Notes under the pieces: generated by a model | Databases searched by the model: none | Seen by the model: only the letters and a program-made list of their open reading frames with translations | What the model was told of the DNA's origin: nothing | Shown here: positions 37,056-46,346 of the stretch, in pieces | How the letters are laid out: the number at the start of each line of letters is the position of its first letter | How positions within the stretch are numbered: position 1 is the stretch's first letter | Source of the DNA: Pseudomonas sp. G.S.17 | Lineage (GTDB): Bacteria; Pseudomonadota; Gammaproteobacteria; Pseudomonadales; Pseudomonadaceae | Direction: 5' to 3' | Assembly (NCBI RefSeq): GCF_038096165.1 | Contig: NZ_CP151076.1 | Location: 1,860,001-1,924,000 of the forward strand | Length of the DNA stretch: 64,000 bases | Position numbers and translations under genes: made by a program

Positions 37056-37928
37056 ATGAATCTCCGGCCTGTACAAATCGCAACACGACCGCAACTGGCG
37101 TTGCAGTCCTATCTGGATGCGTTGCTTCAGGACGCCACTGAAGAGCTGCTTGAGCTGCCTGAACTGTCCAGCATCGATGAGTTCGAGGCCGCGGTGCTTG
37201 AGGAGCAGGCTTATGACGCGCGGATGCTGGCAATCGCCGCGCCGATCGCCATTGCTGTCGCGGCTCCCGCGCCAGTAGCTGTTCCGGTTGCTGTCGCTGC
37301 GCCGGTTGTGGTGCCAGTCGTAGCCCGGGTTGATATCGCTCCGGTGCCAATCGTTGAAGAAATCACTGTGCCGGTGGTGGATTTGGTCGAGCCGGTGGCT
37401 GAGGTGTATTTGCCTTCGGCGCAACGTACGCCAACGCCGCCGCCCACTACTGACGGACGACCTGCCTGGGCGGAAGAACCATTCGAGTGCCTGTTGTTTG
37501 ATGTTGCCGGTTTGACGCTGGCGGTACCGCTGGTGTGTCTGGGATCGATTTATCCGCTGGCCGGGCATGACCTGACGCCGTTGTTCGGTCAGCCGGACTG
37601 GTTCCTCGGAATTCTGCCCAGCCAGGGCGGCAATCTGAAAGTGCTGGATACCGCGCGCTGGATCATGCCGGATCGCTACCGCGACGATTTCCGGCAAGGT
37701 TTGCAGTACGTGATTTCGGTTCAAGGCTATGAGTGGGGTCTGGCGGTGCATCAGGTCAGCCGCTCGCTGCGCCTTGATCCCAGCGAGATCAAATGGCGCG
37801 CTCATCGCGGGCAGCGTCCCTGGTTGGCGGGCACGGTCATTGAACACATGTGCGCCTTACTGGACGTTTCCGAGTTGGCCGAGCTGATTGCCAGTGGCGC
37901 GGTCAAGCAAATGCAAAAAATCAAATAA
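37056..37928 (+). CDS. parP: CheW-like array adaptor, ParP type
   Basis: The C-terminal half (about residues 140-285) is a CheW-like domain (FECLLFDVAGLTLAVPL), preceded by a conserved head (RPQLALQSYLDALLQDATEE) and a long Ala/Val/Pro linker at 60-135. This layout matches ParP, which binds CheA and ParC and stabilises polar arrays. No good ribosome site is visible; starts at TTG 37041, ATG 37050 or ATG 37056 are all possible. A true CheW follows. Confidence 0.8.
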   Translation: MNLRPVQIATRPQLALQSYLDALLQDATEELLELPELSSIDEFEAAVLEEQAYDARMLAIAAPIAIAVAAPAPVAVPVAVAAPVVVPVVARVDIAPVPIVEEITVPVVDLVEPVAEVYLPSAQRTPTPPPTTDGRPAWAEEPFECLLFDVAGLTLAVPLVCLGSIYPLAGHDLTPLFGQPDWFLGILPSQGGNLKVLDTARWIMPDRYRDDFRQGLQYVISVQGYEWGLAVHQVSRSLRLDPSEIKWRAHRGQRPWLAGTVIEHMCALLDVSELAELIASGAVKQMQKIK

Positions 37929-37984
37929 TCATGGGATGACGTTTTGACGTCGCCTGCACAGCACACACGCGAGGGGTTAGGGGT

Positions 37985-38464
37985 ATGAATAAGTCGTCCG
38001 CACAAGGTTCCGAAGATCCTATTCTGCAGTGGGTTACCTTCCGCCTGGATAACGAGTCGTATGGCATCAACGTGATGCAGGTCCAGGAAGTGCTGCGCTA
38101 CACCGAAATCGCTCCGGTGCCGGGTGCGCCGAGCTATGTGCTGGGCATCATCAACCTGCGCGGCAACGTGGTCACAGTCATCGACACCCGCCAGCGTTTT
38201 GGTCTGGAACCGGTCGAAGTCAGTGACAACACGCGTGTCGTGATCATCGAAGCCGACAAGCAAGTGGTCGGGATTCTGGTCGACAGCGTGGCTGAAGTGG
38301 TTTACCTGCGTCAGTCGGAAGTCGAAACTGCGCCAAACGTGGGTAATGACGAGTCCGCCAAGTTCATTCAGGGCGTCTGCAACAAAAACGGCGAACTGTT
38401 GATCCTCGTCGAGCTGGACAAAATGATGTCCGAAGAAGAGTGGTCGGATCTGGAGAACATCTGA
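37985..38464 (+). CDS. cheW: Chemotaxis adaptor CheW
   Basis: CheW couples receptors to CheA. The 159-residue product is a single CheW domain with WVTFRLDNESYGINVMQVQEV near the start, GIINLRGNVVTVIDTRQRFG in the middle and an acidic end. The stop abuts the TTG start of the next gene. Confidence 0.96.
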   Translation: MNKSSAQGSEDPILQWVTFRLDNESYGINVMQVQEVLRYTEIAPVPGAPSYVLGIINLRGNVVTVIDTRQRFGLEPVEVSDNTRVVIIEADKQVVGILVDSVAEVVYLRQSEVETAPNVGNDESAKFIQGVCNKNGELLILVELDKMMSEEEWSDLENI

Positions 38465-38866
38465 TTGATTCTTGAGGTTGCTGTCATCTTTCTGGGCATT
38501 CTCTGGGTCGTGACCCTGGGAATGTTCCTGGCGCATACCAAGCGCCAGCGCCGGCTTGACCTGGCACGCGAAGAAGCCGATACCTTGCGCGACCAGCGCT
38601 ATCGGGATCTGTCCAGGCGTGTGGATAACTTCCAGAACGGCACGGTGAAGATGGGCGAAGCCTTGCACGAGTTGCGGGCGATTGTCGGGCCATTGCCCGA
38701 CAAGCTCACCGCACTTGAGCAGCGTGACCCCTCCAGCTTGTCCTTCGCCCAGGCCGCGCGCCTGGTCGGCATGGGCGCCAGCATCGACGAACTCACCCAG
38801 GCCTGCGGCCTGACCCAGGCCGAAGCCCAGCTGATGACCAAGCTGCACGGTAATAATCACCGCTGA
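38465..38866 (+). CDS. DUF2802 domain membrane protein
   Basis: The 133-residue product starts with one membrane span (EVAVIFLGILWVVTLGMFLA, residues 4-23), followed by a helical cytoplasmic part with a coiled coil and a conserved C-terminal block (FAQAARLVGMGASIDELTQACGLTQAEAQLMTKLH, about 95-130) that reads like a helix-turn-helix. DUF2802 proteins lie at the end of che operons in Pseudomonas; function unknown. The TTG start directly follows the cheW stop, implying coupled translation. Confidence 0.85.
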   Translation: MILEVAVIFLGILWVVTLGMFLAHTKRQRRLDLAREEADTLRDQRYRDLSRRVDNFQNGTVKMGEALHELRAIVGPLPDKLTALEQRDPSSLSFAQAARLVGMGASIDELTQACGLTQAEAQLMTKLHGNNHR

Positions 38867-38898
38867 GTGTTGATCGCTTACATAAGGACGACGCTGAA

Positions 38899-39258
38899 AC
38901 CTGTGGGAGAGGACTTGTCCTCGAAGAGGCCTGTACATCCGACGCTTTTTTGAACCTGAAACTAAGCCTTCGCGGGCAAGCCTCGCTCCCACAAGGACGG
39001 CGGTTAGCCTGTGGGATTGAAGCCGGATCCGTTGGAGCGAGGCTCGCCCGCGAACGCGTCATATCAGCAACGGCACTGACCTGTGGGAGAGGGCTTGTCC
39101 TCGAAGAGGCCTGTACATCCGACTCTTTTTTGAACCTGAAACTAAGCCTTCGCGGGCAAGCCTCGCTCCCACAAGGACGGCGGTTAGCCTGTGGGATTGA
39201 AGCCGGATCCGTTGGAGCGAGGCTCGCCCGCGAACGCGTCATATCAATAACGGCACTG
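38899..39258. repeat. Two tandem 180-bp REP-containing units
   Basis: Positions 38899-39078 and 39079-39258 are near-identical copies with an exact 180-bp period (differences seen at 38912/39092, 38944/39124 and near the unit end). Each unit holds three REP-like segments in alternating orientation: GACTTGTCCTCGAA, TTCGCGGGCAAGCCTCGCTC and GAGCGAGGCTCGCCCGCGAA. The copies look recently duplicated. They lie between the DUF2802 gene and the fhlB stop. The long open frames crossing them are repeat artefacts. Confidence 0.9.
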
Positions 39259-39260
39259 AA

Positions 39261-39354
39261 CTTGTGGGAGCGAGCTTGCTCGCGAAAGCGGTATACGGCT
39301 TCCAGAGATCGGCAGGATCTGCTTATCTCTTCGCGAGCAAGCTCGCTCTCACAG
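39261..39354. repeat. REP palindrome pair
   Basis: GTGGGAGCGAGCTTGCTCGC near 39263 is mirrored by TCGCGAGCAAGCTCGCTCTC ending at 39351. It follows directly on the 180-bp tandem units and ends four bases from the fhlB stop codon, so it may also serve as a 3' hairpin for that leftward gene. Confidence 0.85.
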
Positions 39355-39357
39355 TCT

Positions 39358-39681
39358 TCACCACTTCGGCGTGATATCCCGCTCCACCGGCGGTGCATTC
39401 GGATCCTGACCTTCAGGGAATTTGCCTTTCAAATGCCAGGCAAAGGCGATGATCTCGGCAATCGTGCGGTACAGCGGTTCGGGAATACTGTCGCCCAGCT
39501 CCATGCGTGCCAGCAGTTTGACCAGCTCGGCATTTTCATAGATCGGCACTTCATATTCCCGCGCAATCGCCAGGATCGCCTCGGCGAGCTGGTCGTCGCC
39601 CTTGGCGCTCAACGTCGGGGTGTGCTGCCCGTCGTAGCTCAGGGCGATGGCCTGGCGTGGGGCATGTTCCAATTGGCTCAT
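39358..39681 (-). CDS. fhlB: FlhB C-terminal domain paralogue (FhlB type)
   Basis: A 107-residue protein resembling only the cytoplasmic domain of FlhB after its cleavage site: AIALSYDGQHTPTLSAKGDDQLAEAI and ENAELVKLLARMELGDSIPEPLYRTIAEIIAFAWHL (conserved blocks shown as landmarks). There is no NPTH motif and no membrane span. Such FhlB/FlhX proteins can replace the C-terminal FlhB fragment in some species. The start ATG at 39681 overlaps the stop of the upstream FliK-like gene by one base (ATGA), so both are made from one message. Confidence 0.82.
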   Translation of the reverse strand: MSQLEHAPRQAIALSYDGQHTPTLSAKGDDQLAEAILAIAREYEVPIYENAELVKLLARMELGDSIPEPLYRTIAEIIAFAWHLKGKFPEGQDPNAPPVERDITPKW

Positions 39682-41339
39682 CAGGCGTTCTCGTCTATCC
39701 AGCGGCGTTCGAGGGTGGTACGCGCACCTTGCGGCGGGGTGCCCTGGCGGCATTCCAGGCTGCCGACGGTGAGGCCGCACGCCACCAGCCGCTCGCGAAG
39801 ATGGCCAAGTTCGCGGCTGATCAACGCAGCGCTGTCAGCACGTTCGGCCCACAGCTGGCTCGACAGGTTGCCGCGAATCAGTTGCGCTTGTACTTGCAAC
39901 GGTCCCAATGGGGCCAGATCGAACGCCAGATCAATCTTCCAGAGTTTTTCCCTGGGCTCGCCGACCTCGTTTTCGTCCTTGTCCTTATCCGTGGATTTGT
40001 CTTTTTCAGGTGTGTCTTCGCGCTGCACTTTGACCTGCAGCGGCACGATGTCGTGAGCGTTACGCATGGGGATTTCCAGCTGCCATGTGGTCAGCTGACC
40101 GCCATCGGCCGTGGTGCGCGTCTGCTCCAGCCCGCCCAGTTGGTGGCTTTGCAGGCGCGAGACGGCTGCTGCTGCCAGCTTGAGCAGTATCTCCAGGTCG
40201 TCTTCCTTGCCGCCACCTTTCACTGAGCGTGACGGCAGCGGGAAATGGATCGGCAGCGCCGGTGCGGCCACCAGGCCCATGGTGCCCAGAACACTGCGCA
40301 GGGCGCCGGGCATGGAGCGAGTCAGCATGTTCGACGCGGCGGCGGCGTCATAGCCCGGCCCGCCAGGTAGACCGGGCAGAATCTGTTGAATTACCCGCAT
40401 CAGGTTGGCTTTCAGGTCTGGCCCGGCCATCGGGTTCAGACCGGTCAGCAATTTGGCCTCCATGAACAATCCGCTGGCACTGATCGCCTGTGCGACGCTC
40501 TTGGGATTGGTCATCTGCTCGATGTCCGGCAAATCCGCCAACAATTGATTGATGCTTGCCTGCAAAGGCGCGGAAATCGCCGGGCTCGACGCTGGCAGGT
40601 TGCGCAGGGCATTGATCAGCACGTCAAGCGAGCCTTGGCGGTTCTGCTGGGTGGTGAGCTGCTGGCTCAAGGCCAATTGATCGAGACGGCTGGGCAGCGG
40701 CACGAAGCTCAACGCCTGGCTGCCCTGCACCTGGGCGCTAAGCAAGGTTCCGGTGGTCAGCGGCCGCGGGCTTTCGATGGTCAGGGTCGTGCCGGCCAGC
40801 GCAGTGTTGAGCAGCAGCACCATGGAGCGATACAGCGCCGGTTGGGTGAGTTGCGCTGGCAGTTGCGCGCCGGGCTGGACATTGGATTTGGTGGCAGCCT
40901 CGCCACTCATTTGACTCAACGCGTCGTTGATCACCTGAGTGGTCAAGACTCGGCCTTGCAGCAAGGTGCCCACCGGCAACTGTTTGATGTCGATGCTGGT
41001 TTGCGCGTTATTCAGCGCGGTATTGATCTGCTGCAAGGTCAACGTCAGGGTATTGGAGGATGCTTGCGCCACCGACAGGCTGGTGCCTGGCGTGAAGGGC
41101 AGGGCGCTTTCGACCTGAACGCTGATCTTGCCGCCATTGCTCGTGGCCAGGCTGAGCAGCAACTGAAAACTCTGATTCAGCTGTTTGAGTGTCACCACTT
41201 CGGCATCGACGGCTTCACCCGGCGGCAGGAGATTTTCCATCGGTTGCAGCAAGGTCAGGACCTGCGCGGGAGAAAGGCCGGCGCGGACCAGGGCAGCGGC
41301 CGCAGTCGTCGGTTGGAGGCTGGTGATATCACCTGTCAT
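39681..41339 (-). CDS. FliK-like hook-length control domain protein
   Basis: The 552-residue product starts MTGDITSLQPTTAAAALVRAG and ends with a Flg_hook-like domain (about 410-530): WQLEIPMRNAHDIVPLQVKV, KLWKIDLAFDLAPLGPLQVQ and AALISRELGHLRERLVACGL. The rest is Leu/Ala/Gln-rich without known domains. It is a second FliK homologue besides the one at 16603 and is translationally coupled to the FhlB-like gene, which suggests that the two work together on the export switch. The start used has a longer in-frame ATG upstream at 41381 but the downstream one fits the family better. Confidence 0.8.
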   Translation of the reverse strand: MTGDITSLQPTTAAAALVRAGLSPAQVLTLLQPMENLLPPGEAVDAEVVTLKQLNQSFQLLLSLATSNGGKISVQVESALPFTPGTSLSVAQASSNTLTLTLQQINTALNNAQTSIDIKQLPVGTLLQGRVLTTQVINDALSQMSGEAATKSNVQPGAQLPAQLTQPALYRSMVLLLNTALAGTTLTIESPRPLTTGTLLSAQVQGSQALSFVPLPSRLDQLALSQQLTTQQNRQGSLDVLINALRNLPASSPAISAPLQASINQLLADLPDIEQMTNPKSVAQAISASGLFMEAKLLTGLNPMAGPDLKANLMRVIQQILPGLPGGPGYDAAAASNMLTRSMPGALRSVLGTMGLVAAPALPIHFPLPSRSVKGGGKEDDLEILLKLAAAAVSRLQSHQLGGLEQTRTTADGGQLTTWQLEIPMRNAHDIVPLQVKVQREDTPEKDKSTDKDKDENEVGEPREKLWKIDLAFDLAPLGPLQVQAQLIRGNLSSQLWAERADSAALISRELGHLRERLVACGLTVGSLECRQGTPPQGARTTLERRWIDENA

Positions 41340-41387
41340 GGATCGTGACCTTGTTGAAATTGCCCTCTTGTACCGGGACATGCCATG

Positions 41388-41413
41388 TATAATGCGGCCC
41401 GGTCGCGACCGGG
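41388..41413 (+). promoter_or_regulatory. Possible ccm promoter with adjoining palindrome
   Basis: TATAAT at 41388-41393 is followed after four bases by the perfect 16-bp palindrome CCCGGTCGCGACCGGG (41398-41413). The -35 half is poor. The palindrome would cover the transcription start and may be an operator or an RNA hairpin. It lies between the divergent fliK-like gene and ccmA. Confidence 0.4.
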
Positions 41414-41537
41414 TCGGATATGCAATGAATTCGTATCAATATAGCGGCCGTTTCCACGCCGACTTGAACAGCCATTTCTTCGGCCTGCGCCCTGTCTGGC
41501 GTGTCTTGAGGCGACAACCCAGCGCCTGGAATCATCA

Positions 41538-42179
41538 ATGACTCGTGCTACCCCTGTTTTGCAGGCACATGACCTGGCCTGCGAGCGTGACTGGCGGATG
41601 CTTTTCGAGCACCTGGACCTGTCCCTGCAAGCCGGTGACATGCTGCAGATCAGCGGCCCGAACGGCAGCGGCAAAACCAGTCTGCTGCGGTTGTTGTCGG
41701 GGCTGATGCAGCCGACCTTCGGCGAAATCCTGGTCAATGGTCAACCGTTGGCCGCGCAGCGTACTGAACTGGCGCGCAATCTGTTGTGGATCGGTCATGC
41801 CGCCGGGATCAAGGATTTGCTGACCCCGGTGGAAAATCTCGCCTGGCTCTGCGCCCTGCATTGTCCTGCGGAGTCCGCCGATATCTGGCAAGCGCTGGAA
41901 GCTGTCGGTCTGCGCGGTTTCGAAGATGTGCCTTGCCACACCCTGTCGGCCGGGCAGCAGCGCCGGGTCGCGCTGGCCCGACTGTATCTGGACAGTCCAC
42001 CAATCTGGATCCTCGACGAACCCTTTACCGCGCTGGACAAACAAGGGGTCGCGCAGCTGGAGAATCATCTGGCGCAACATTGCGAGCGGGGCGGGATGAT
42101 TGTCCTCACCACGCACCACACCCTGACGCGCATGCCGGCAGGTTATCGGGATATTGATCTGGGGCAGTGGTCCGTATGA
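41538..42179 (+). CDS. ccmA: Haem exporter ATP-binding protein CcmA
   Basis: CcmA is the ATPase of the CcmABCDE complex that releases haem-loaded CcmE. The 213-residue ABC subunit has Walker [13 protein letters not shown], the signature [14 protein letters not shown] and Walker [13 protein letters not shown]. It opens the ccm operon and overlaps ccmB by four bases. Confidence 0.96.
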   Translation: MTRATPVLQAHDLACERDWRMLFEHLDLSLQAGDMLQISGPNGSGKTSLLRLLSGLMQPTFGEILVNGQPLAAQRTELARNLLWIGHAAGIKDLLTPVENLAWLCALHCPAESADIWQALEAVGLRGFEDVPCHTLSAGQQRRVALARLYLDSPPIWILDEPFTALDKQGVAQLENHLAQHCERGGMIVLTTHHTLTRMPAGYRDIDLGQWSV

Positions 42180-42847
42180 GTCATGTGTTTACCCTGCTGG
42201 TCGCGCGCGAAGCACGGCTGTTGTTCCGTCGCCCGGCTGAGCTGGCCAACCCTTTGGTGTTCTTCGCCATCGTCATCGCGCTGTTCCCGCTGGCGGTCGG
42301 ACCGGAGACTCAATTGTTGCAAACCTTGTCGCCGGGGTTAGTCTGGGTAGCGGCCCTATTGTCCGTGCTGCTCTCGCTGGACGGCCTGTTTCGCAGTGAT
42401 TTCGAGGACGGTTCCCTTGAGCAGTGGGTCCTTTCGTCGCACCCCTTGGCCCTTCTGGTCCTGGCCAAGGTGCTGGCACACTGGGCTTTCTCCGGGCTGG
42501 CACTGGTATTGTTGGCGCCGTTACTCGCGTTGATGCTGGGTTTACCCAGCCAGTGCCTGCCGGTGCTGTTGTTTTCGTTGTTGCTGGGCACGCCGGTACT
42601 GAGCTTGCTGGGAGCAGTAGGCGCGGCGTTGACGGTGGGACTCAAGCGCGGCGGCCTGTTGCTGGCGCTGCTGATTCTACCCTTGTACATCCCGGTATTG
42701 ATTCTGGGCAGCGGTGCGTTGCAGGCAGCCCTGCAAGGCATGCCGGCCACCGGTTACCTGCTCTGGCTTGGCAGCCTGACCGCCCTTGCGGTAACCCTGA
42801 CACCTTTTGCAATAGCGGCTGGCCTGAAAATCAGCGTCGGCGAATAA
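42176..42847 (+). CDS. ccmB: Haem exporter membrane protein CcmB
   Basis: CcmB is the six-span membrane partner of CcmA. The 223-residue product ([20 protein letters not shown]) is of family length and hydrophobic throughout. The ATG at 42176 overlaps the ccmA stop (ATGA). Confidence 0.95.
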   Translation: MSHVFTLLVAREARLLFRRPAELANPLVFFAIVIALFPLAVGPETQLLQTLSPGLVWVAALLSVLLSLDGLFRSDFEDGSLEQWVLSSHPLALLVLAKVLAHWAFSGLALVLLAPLLALMLGLPSQCLPVLLFSLLLGTPVLSLLGAVGAALTVGLKRGGLLLALLILPLYIPVLILGSGALQAALQGMPATGYLLWLGSLTALAVTLTPFAIAAGLKISVGE

Positions 42848-42904
42848 TTGAGGTTCTGACAGGCCGACACCGGACCTGTCAGTAAAAACCCGAGCTACAC
42901 CGTG

Positions 42905-43732
42905 ATGAAAGGCGGCTTGATGAAAGGCAGCGTGACGAAAAACAGCGCTAAAAGCGGCGTGAGTTGGGCCTGGTTCCATAAGCTCGGCTCACCGAAATGG
43001 TTCTACGGCATCAGCGGACGCCTGTTGCCCTGGCTGAGCATCGCAGCGGTACTTTTCATAAGTATCGGCGTGGTCTGGGGCCTGGCATTCGCGCCACCGG
43101 ATTATCAGCAAGGCAACAGCTTTCGCATCATCTATATCCATGTGCCGGCGGCCATGCTCGCCCAGTCCTGCTACATCATGCTGGCGGTCTGCGGCGTGGT
43201 CGGTCTGGTGTGGAAAATGAAGATCGCCGACGTAGCCCTGCAATGTGCAGCTCCTATCGGTGCGTGGATGACTGCGTTGGCGTTGGACACCGGCGCCATC
43301 TGGGGCAAACCGACCTGGGGTTCGTGGTGGGTCTGGGATGCACGCCTTACGTCCATGTTGATCCTGCTTTTCCTGTACTTCGGTCTTATTGCCCTGGGCA
43401 ACGCGATCAGTAATCGTGACAGCGCCGCCAAGGCCTGTGCGGTGCTGGCAATTGTCGGGGTGATCAACATCCCGATCATCAAGTATTCGGTGGAATGGTG
43501 GAACACCCTGCATCAGGGCGTCACGTTCAGCCTCACCGAAAAACCGGCGATGCCTGCCGAAATGTGGCTGCCGTTGCTGTTCACGGTGCTGGGTTTCTAC
43601 TGTTTCTTTGGTGCGGTCCTGCTGATGCGCATGCGTCTTGAAATTCTCAAGCGCGAGGCGCGTGCCAGCTGGGTCAAGGCCGAGGTGCTCAAATCCCTGG
43701 GTCATCCACCAGCAAAGGGAGGCGCACAATGA
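42905..43732 (+). CDS. ccmC: Haem handling protein CcmC
   Basis: CcmC presents haem to CcmE. The 275-residue product has six membrane spans and the tryptophan-rich WWD motif in [19 protein letters not shown] (about residue 140), with His ligands flanking. Possible starts are GTG 42902, ATG 42905 or the ATG at 42920; a repeated TGATGAAAGGC makes the choice uncertain. It overlaps ccmD. Confidence 0.95.
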   Translation: MKGGLMKGSVTKNSAKSGVSWAWFHKLGSPKWFYGISGRLLPWLSIAAVLFISIGVVWGLAFAPPDYQQGNSFRIIYIHVPAAMLAQSCYIMLAVCGVVGLVWKMKIADVALQCAAPIGAWMTALALDTGAIWGKPTWGSWWVWDARLTSMLILLFLYFGLIALGNAISNRDSAAKACAVLAIVGVINIPIIKYSVEWWNTLHQGVTFSLTEKPAMPAEMWLPLLFTVLGFYCFFGAVLLMRMRLEILKREARASWVKAEVLKSLGHPPAKGGAQ

Positions 43733-43905
43733 ATTTTGCTTCATTCGGTGAATTCCTGGCCATGGGTCACCATGGTCAGTACGTCTGGTCCGCCTATGGC
43801 ATTTGCCTTTGGGTGCTGGCCATGAACGTGGGACTGCCTCTGCTGGCCCGTCGGCGTTATCTGCAACAAGAGGCGCGTCGTCTGCGCCGGGAGAGCCAGA
43901 AGTGA
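43729..43905 (+). CDS. ccmD: Haem exporter accessory protein CcmD
   Basis: A 58-residue single-span protein, [20 protein letters not shown], typical of CcmD: membrane segment at about 18-38 and a basic C-terminal tail ([17 protein letters not shown]). CcmD is needed to release holo-CcmE from CcmABC. It starts inside the ccmC stop (ATGA) and its stop overlaps the GTG of ccmE. Confidence 0.93.
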   Translation: MNFASFGEFLAMGHHGQYVWSAYGICLWVLAMNVGLPLLARRRYLQQEARRLRRESQK

Positions 43906-44369
43906 ATCCGCTACGTAGAAAGCGTCTGTTGATCATCGTCGCGATACTGGCCGGGGTCGGTATTGCCGTCACCCTGGCCTTGAGTGCCCTGAAGGAAAAC
44001 ATCAACCTGTTTTATACCCCAAGCCAGATCGCCAACGGCGAAGCGCCGCATGACACGCGTATTCGTGCCGGTGGCATGGTGGAAAAAGGTTCGCTGCAAC
44101 GCTCCGGTGATTCGCTGGACGTCAGGTTCATCGTCACCGATTTCAATAAATCGGTGACCATCACTTATCGCGGCATCCTGCCGGACCTGTTCCGCGAAGG
44201 GCAGGGCATTGTCGCGTTGGGCAAGCTCAATGCCGATGGCGTAGTGGTCGCCGACGAAGTGCTGGCCAAGCACGACGAAAAATACATGCCGCCTGAAGTC
44301 ACCAAGGCGCTCAAAGAGAGCGGTCAGGCTGCACCGGCGTCGCCTTCTTCACCTTCCAAGCAGGGTTGA
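43902..44369 (+). CDS. ccmE: Haem chaperone CcmE
   Basis: CcmE binds haem covalently in the periplasm and passes it to CcmF. The GTG at 43902, overlapping the ccmD stop, gives 155 residues, [18 protein letters not shown], with an N-terminal anchor (8-30), the OB-fold domain and the haem-binding His in [18 protein letters not shown] (about residue 125), followed by Tyr. The C-terminal tail is Ser/Pro-rich. Confidence 0.95.
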   Translation: MNPLRRKRLLIIVAILAGVGIAVTLALSALKENINLFYTPSQIANGEAPHDTRIRAGGMVEKGSLQRSGDSLDVRFIVTDFNKSVTITYRGILPDLFREGQGIVALGKLNADGVVVADEVLAKHDEKYMPPEVTKALKESGQAAPASPSSPSKQG

Positions 44370-44372
44370 ACC

Positions 44373-46346
44373 ATGATTCCTGAACTCGGCCATCTGGCCA
44401 TGATTCTGGCGCTGTGCTTCGCCGTCGTGCAGGCCTTCGTGCCGCTGATGGGCGCATGGCGCGGCGACCGCATGTGGATGGGTTTGGCGCAGCCAGCAGC
44501 GTGGGGGCAGTTCACGTTTCTGGTCTTTGCTTTCGGTTGCCTGACTTATGCATTCATGACTGACGATTTTTCCGTGGCCTACGTCGCGGAAAACTCCAAC
44601 AGCGCCTTGCCCTGGTACTTCAAGTTCAGCGCCGTATGGGGCGCCCACGAAGGCTCGCTGCTGCTCTGGGCGTTGATTCTCGGTGCGTGGACCTTCGCTG
44701 TATCGATCTTCTCCCGCCAGTTACCTCAAGTGATGCTCGCCCGAGTGCTGGCGGTGATGGGCATGATCAGCGTCGGCTTCATGCTGTTCCTGATCCTGAC
44801 CTCCAACCCGTTTTCGCGCATCCTGCCGCAAATTCCGGCCAATGGTCGCGATCTCAATCCGTTGTTGCAGGACATTGGCCTGATCGTGCATCCGCCGATG
44901 CTCTACATGGGCTATGTCGGGTTTTCGGTGGCCTTCGCCTTCGCCATCGCGGCACTGCTCGGCGGGCGTCTCGATGCGGCCTGGGCGCGCTGGTCGCGGC
45001 CATGGACCATCGTCGCCTGGGCCTTTCTCGGCATAGGCATCACCTTGGGCTCCTGGTGGGCCTATTACGAACTTGGCTGGGGCGGCTGGTGGTTCTGGGA
45101 CCCGGTGGAAAACGCTTCGTTCATGCCCTGGCTGGTCGGCACGGCGCTGATCCATTCGCTGGCAGTCACGGAAAAACGCGGCGTGTTCAAGAGCTGGACC
45201 GTGCTGCTGGCCATCGCGGCGTTTTCCCTGAGCCTGCTGGGAACATTCCTGGTGCGCTCCGGGGTCTTGACCTCGGTTCACGCGTTCGCCTCCGACCCGG
45301 CGCGCGGCGTATTCATTCTGATTTTCCTGCTGTTCGTCGTGGGCGGATCGTTGACCTTGTTCGCTTTCCGCGCTCCGGTGGTGAAAAGCCATGTGGGCTT
45401 TGGCCTGTGGTCGCGGGAAACCCTGCTGCTGGGCAATAACCTGGTGTTGGTGGTGGCCGCTTCGATGATCCTGCTTGGCACCCTGTATCCGCTGGTGCTT
45501 GACGCCCTGAGCGGCGCGAAAATGTCCGTTGGCCCGCCTTACTTCAACGCGCTGTTCGTACCCCTTATGGGCCTGCTGATGGCAGTAATGGCGGTCGGCG
45601 TGCTGGTGCGCTGGAAAGACACGCCGGTCAAATGGCTGCTGAGCATGCTGGCCCCGGTTCTGATCGGCAGCGCCGTGCTGGCGGTGATCGCCGGTTTCGC
45701 CATGGACGATTTCCACTGGGCAGTGCTGGCGACCTTCATGCTCGCCGCGTGGGTATTGCTGGCGGGCGTTCGTGACTTGCTGGACAAGACTCGCCACAAA
45801 GGCTTGATCAAAGGCGCGCGCGGCATGACCCGCAGCTATTGGGGCATGCAGGTTGCGCACATCGGGATCGCCGTGTGCGCCCTGGGCGTGGTGCTTTCCA
45901 GCCAGAACAGCGCCGAGCGCGACCTGCGTCTGGCGCCCGGTGAATCCATGGAGCTGGGCGGCTACATGTTCGTGTTCGACGGCGCCAAACATTATCAGGG
46001 CCCGAACTTCACCTCGGATCGCGCCACCATTCGCGTCCTGGAAAACGGCAAGCAAGTGACCATCCTGCACCCGGAAAAACGCCTGTACACCGTGCAGCAA
46101 TCGATGATGACCGAAGCCGGTATCGACGCCGGTTTCACTCGCGATCTGTACGTGGCACTCGGCGAACCGCTGGGCGACGGCGCCTGGGCGGTACGGGTTC
46201 ACGTCAAGCCGTTCGTGCGCTGGATCTGGTTCGGCGGTTTGATCACTGCGTTGGGAGGCGTTCTGGCAGCGATGGACAAGCGTTACAGGGTCAAGGTGAA
46301 AAGCAAAGTACGTGACGCCCTGGGCATTGCGGAGGCGGCAGTATGA
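44373..46346 (+). CDS. ccmF: Cytochrome c haem lyase subunit CcmF
   Basis: CcmF with CcmH(I) attaches haem to apocytochrome c. The 657-residue protein has about 15 membrane spans and the WWD domain reading GWGGWWFWDPVENASFMPW near residue 240. Length and motifs are those of the family. It overlaps ccmG by four bases. Confidence 0.97.
   Translation: MIPELGHLAMILALCFAVVQAFVPLMGAWRGDRMWMGLAQPAAWGQFTFLVFAFGCLTYAFMTDDFSVAYVAENSNSALPWYFKFSAVWGAHEGSLLLWALILGAWTFAVSIFSRQLPQVMLARVLAVMGMISVGFMLFLILTSNPFSRILPQIPANGRDLNPLLQDIGLIVHPPMLYMGYVGFSVAFAFAIAALLGGRLDAAWARWSRPWTIVAWAFLGIGITLGSWWAYYELGWGGWWFWDPVENASFMPWLVGTALIHSLAVTEKRGVFKSWTVLLAIAAFSLSLLGTFLVRSGVLTSVHAFASDPARGVFILIFLLFVVGGSLTLFAFRAPVVKSHVGFGLWSRETLLLGNNLVLVVAASMILLGTLYPLVLDALSGAKMSVGPPYFNALFVPLMGLLMAVMAVGVLVRWKDTPVKWLLSMLAPVLIGSAVLAVIAGFAMDDFHWAVLATFMLAAWVLLAGVRDLLDKTRHKGLIKGARGMTRSYWGMQVAHIGIAVCALGVVLSSQNSAERDLRLAPGESMELGGYMFVFDGAKHYQGPNFTSDRATIRVLENGKQVTILHPEKRLYTVQQSMMTEAGIDAGFTRDLYVALGEPLGDGAWAVRVHVKPFVRWIWFGGLITALGGVLAAMDKRYRVKVKSKVRDALGIAEAAV

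Noticed and set aside
38950..40056. A 368-codon plus-strand frame beginning in the 180-bp repeats
   Set aside because: It is made of translated REP units and then antisense fhlB/fliK-like sequence; no independent coding signal.
40386..41348. A 320-codon plus-strand frame opposite the FliK-like gene
   Set aside because: Antisense shadow; the minus-strand gene has coupled translation with fhlB and a recognisable C-terminal domain.
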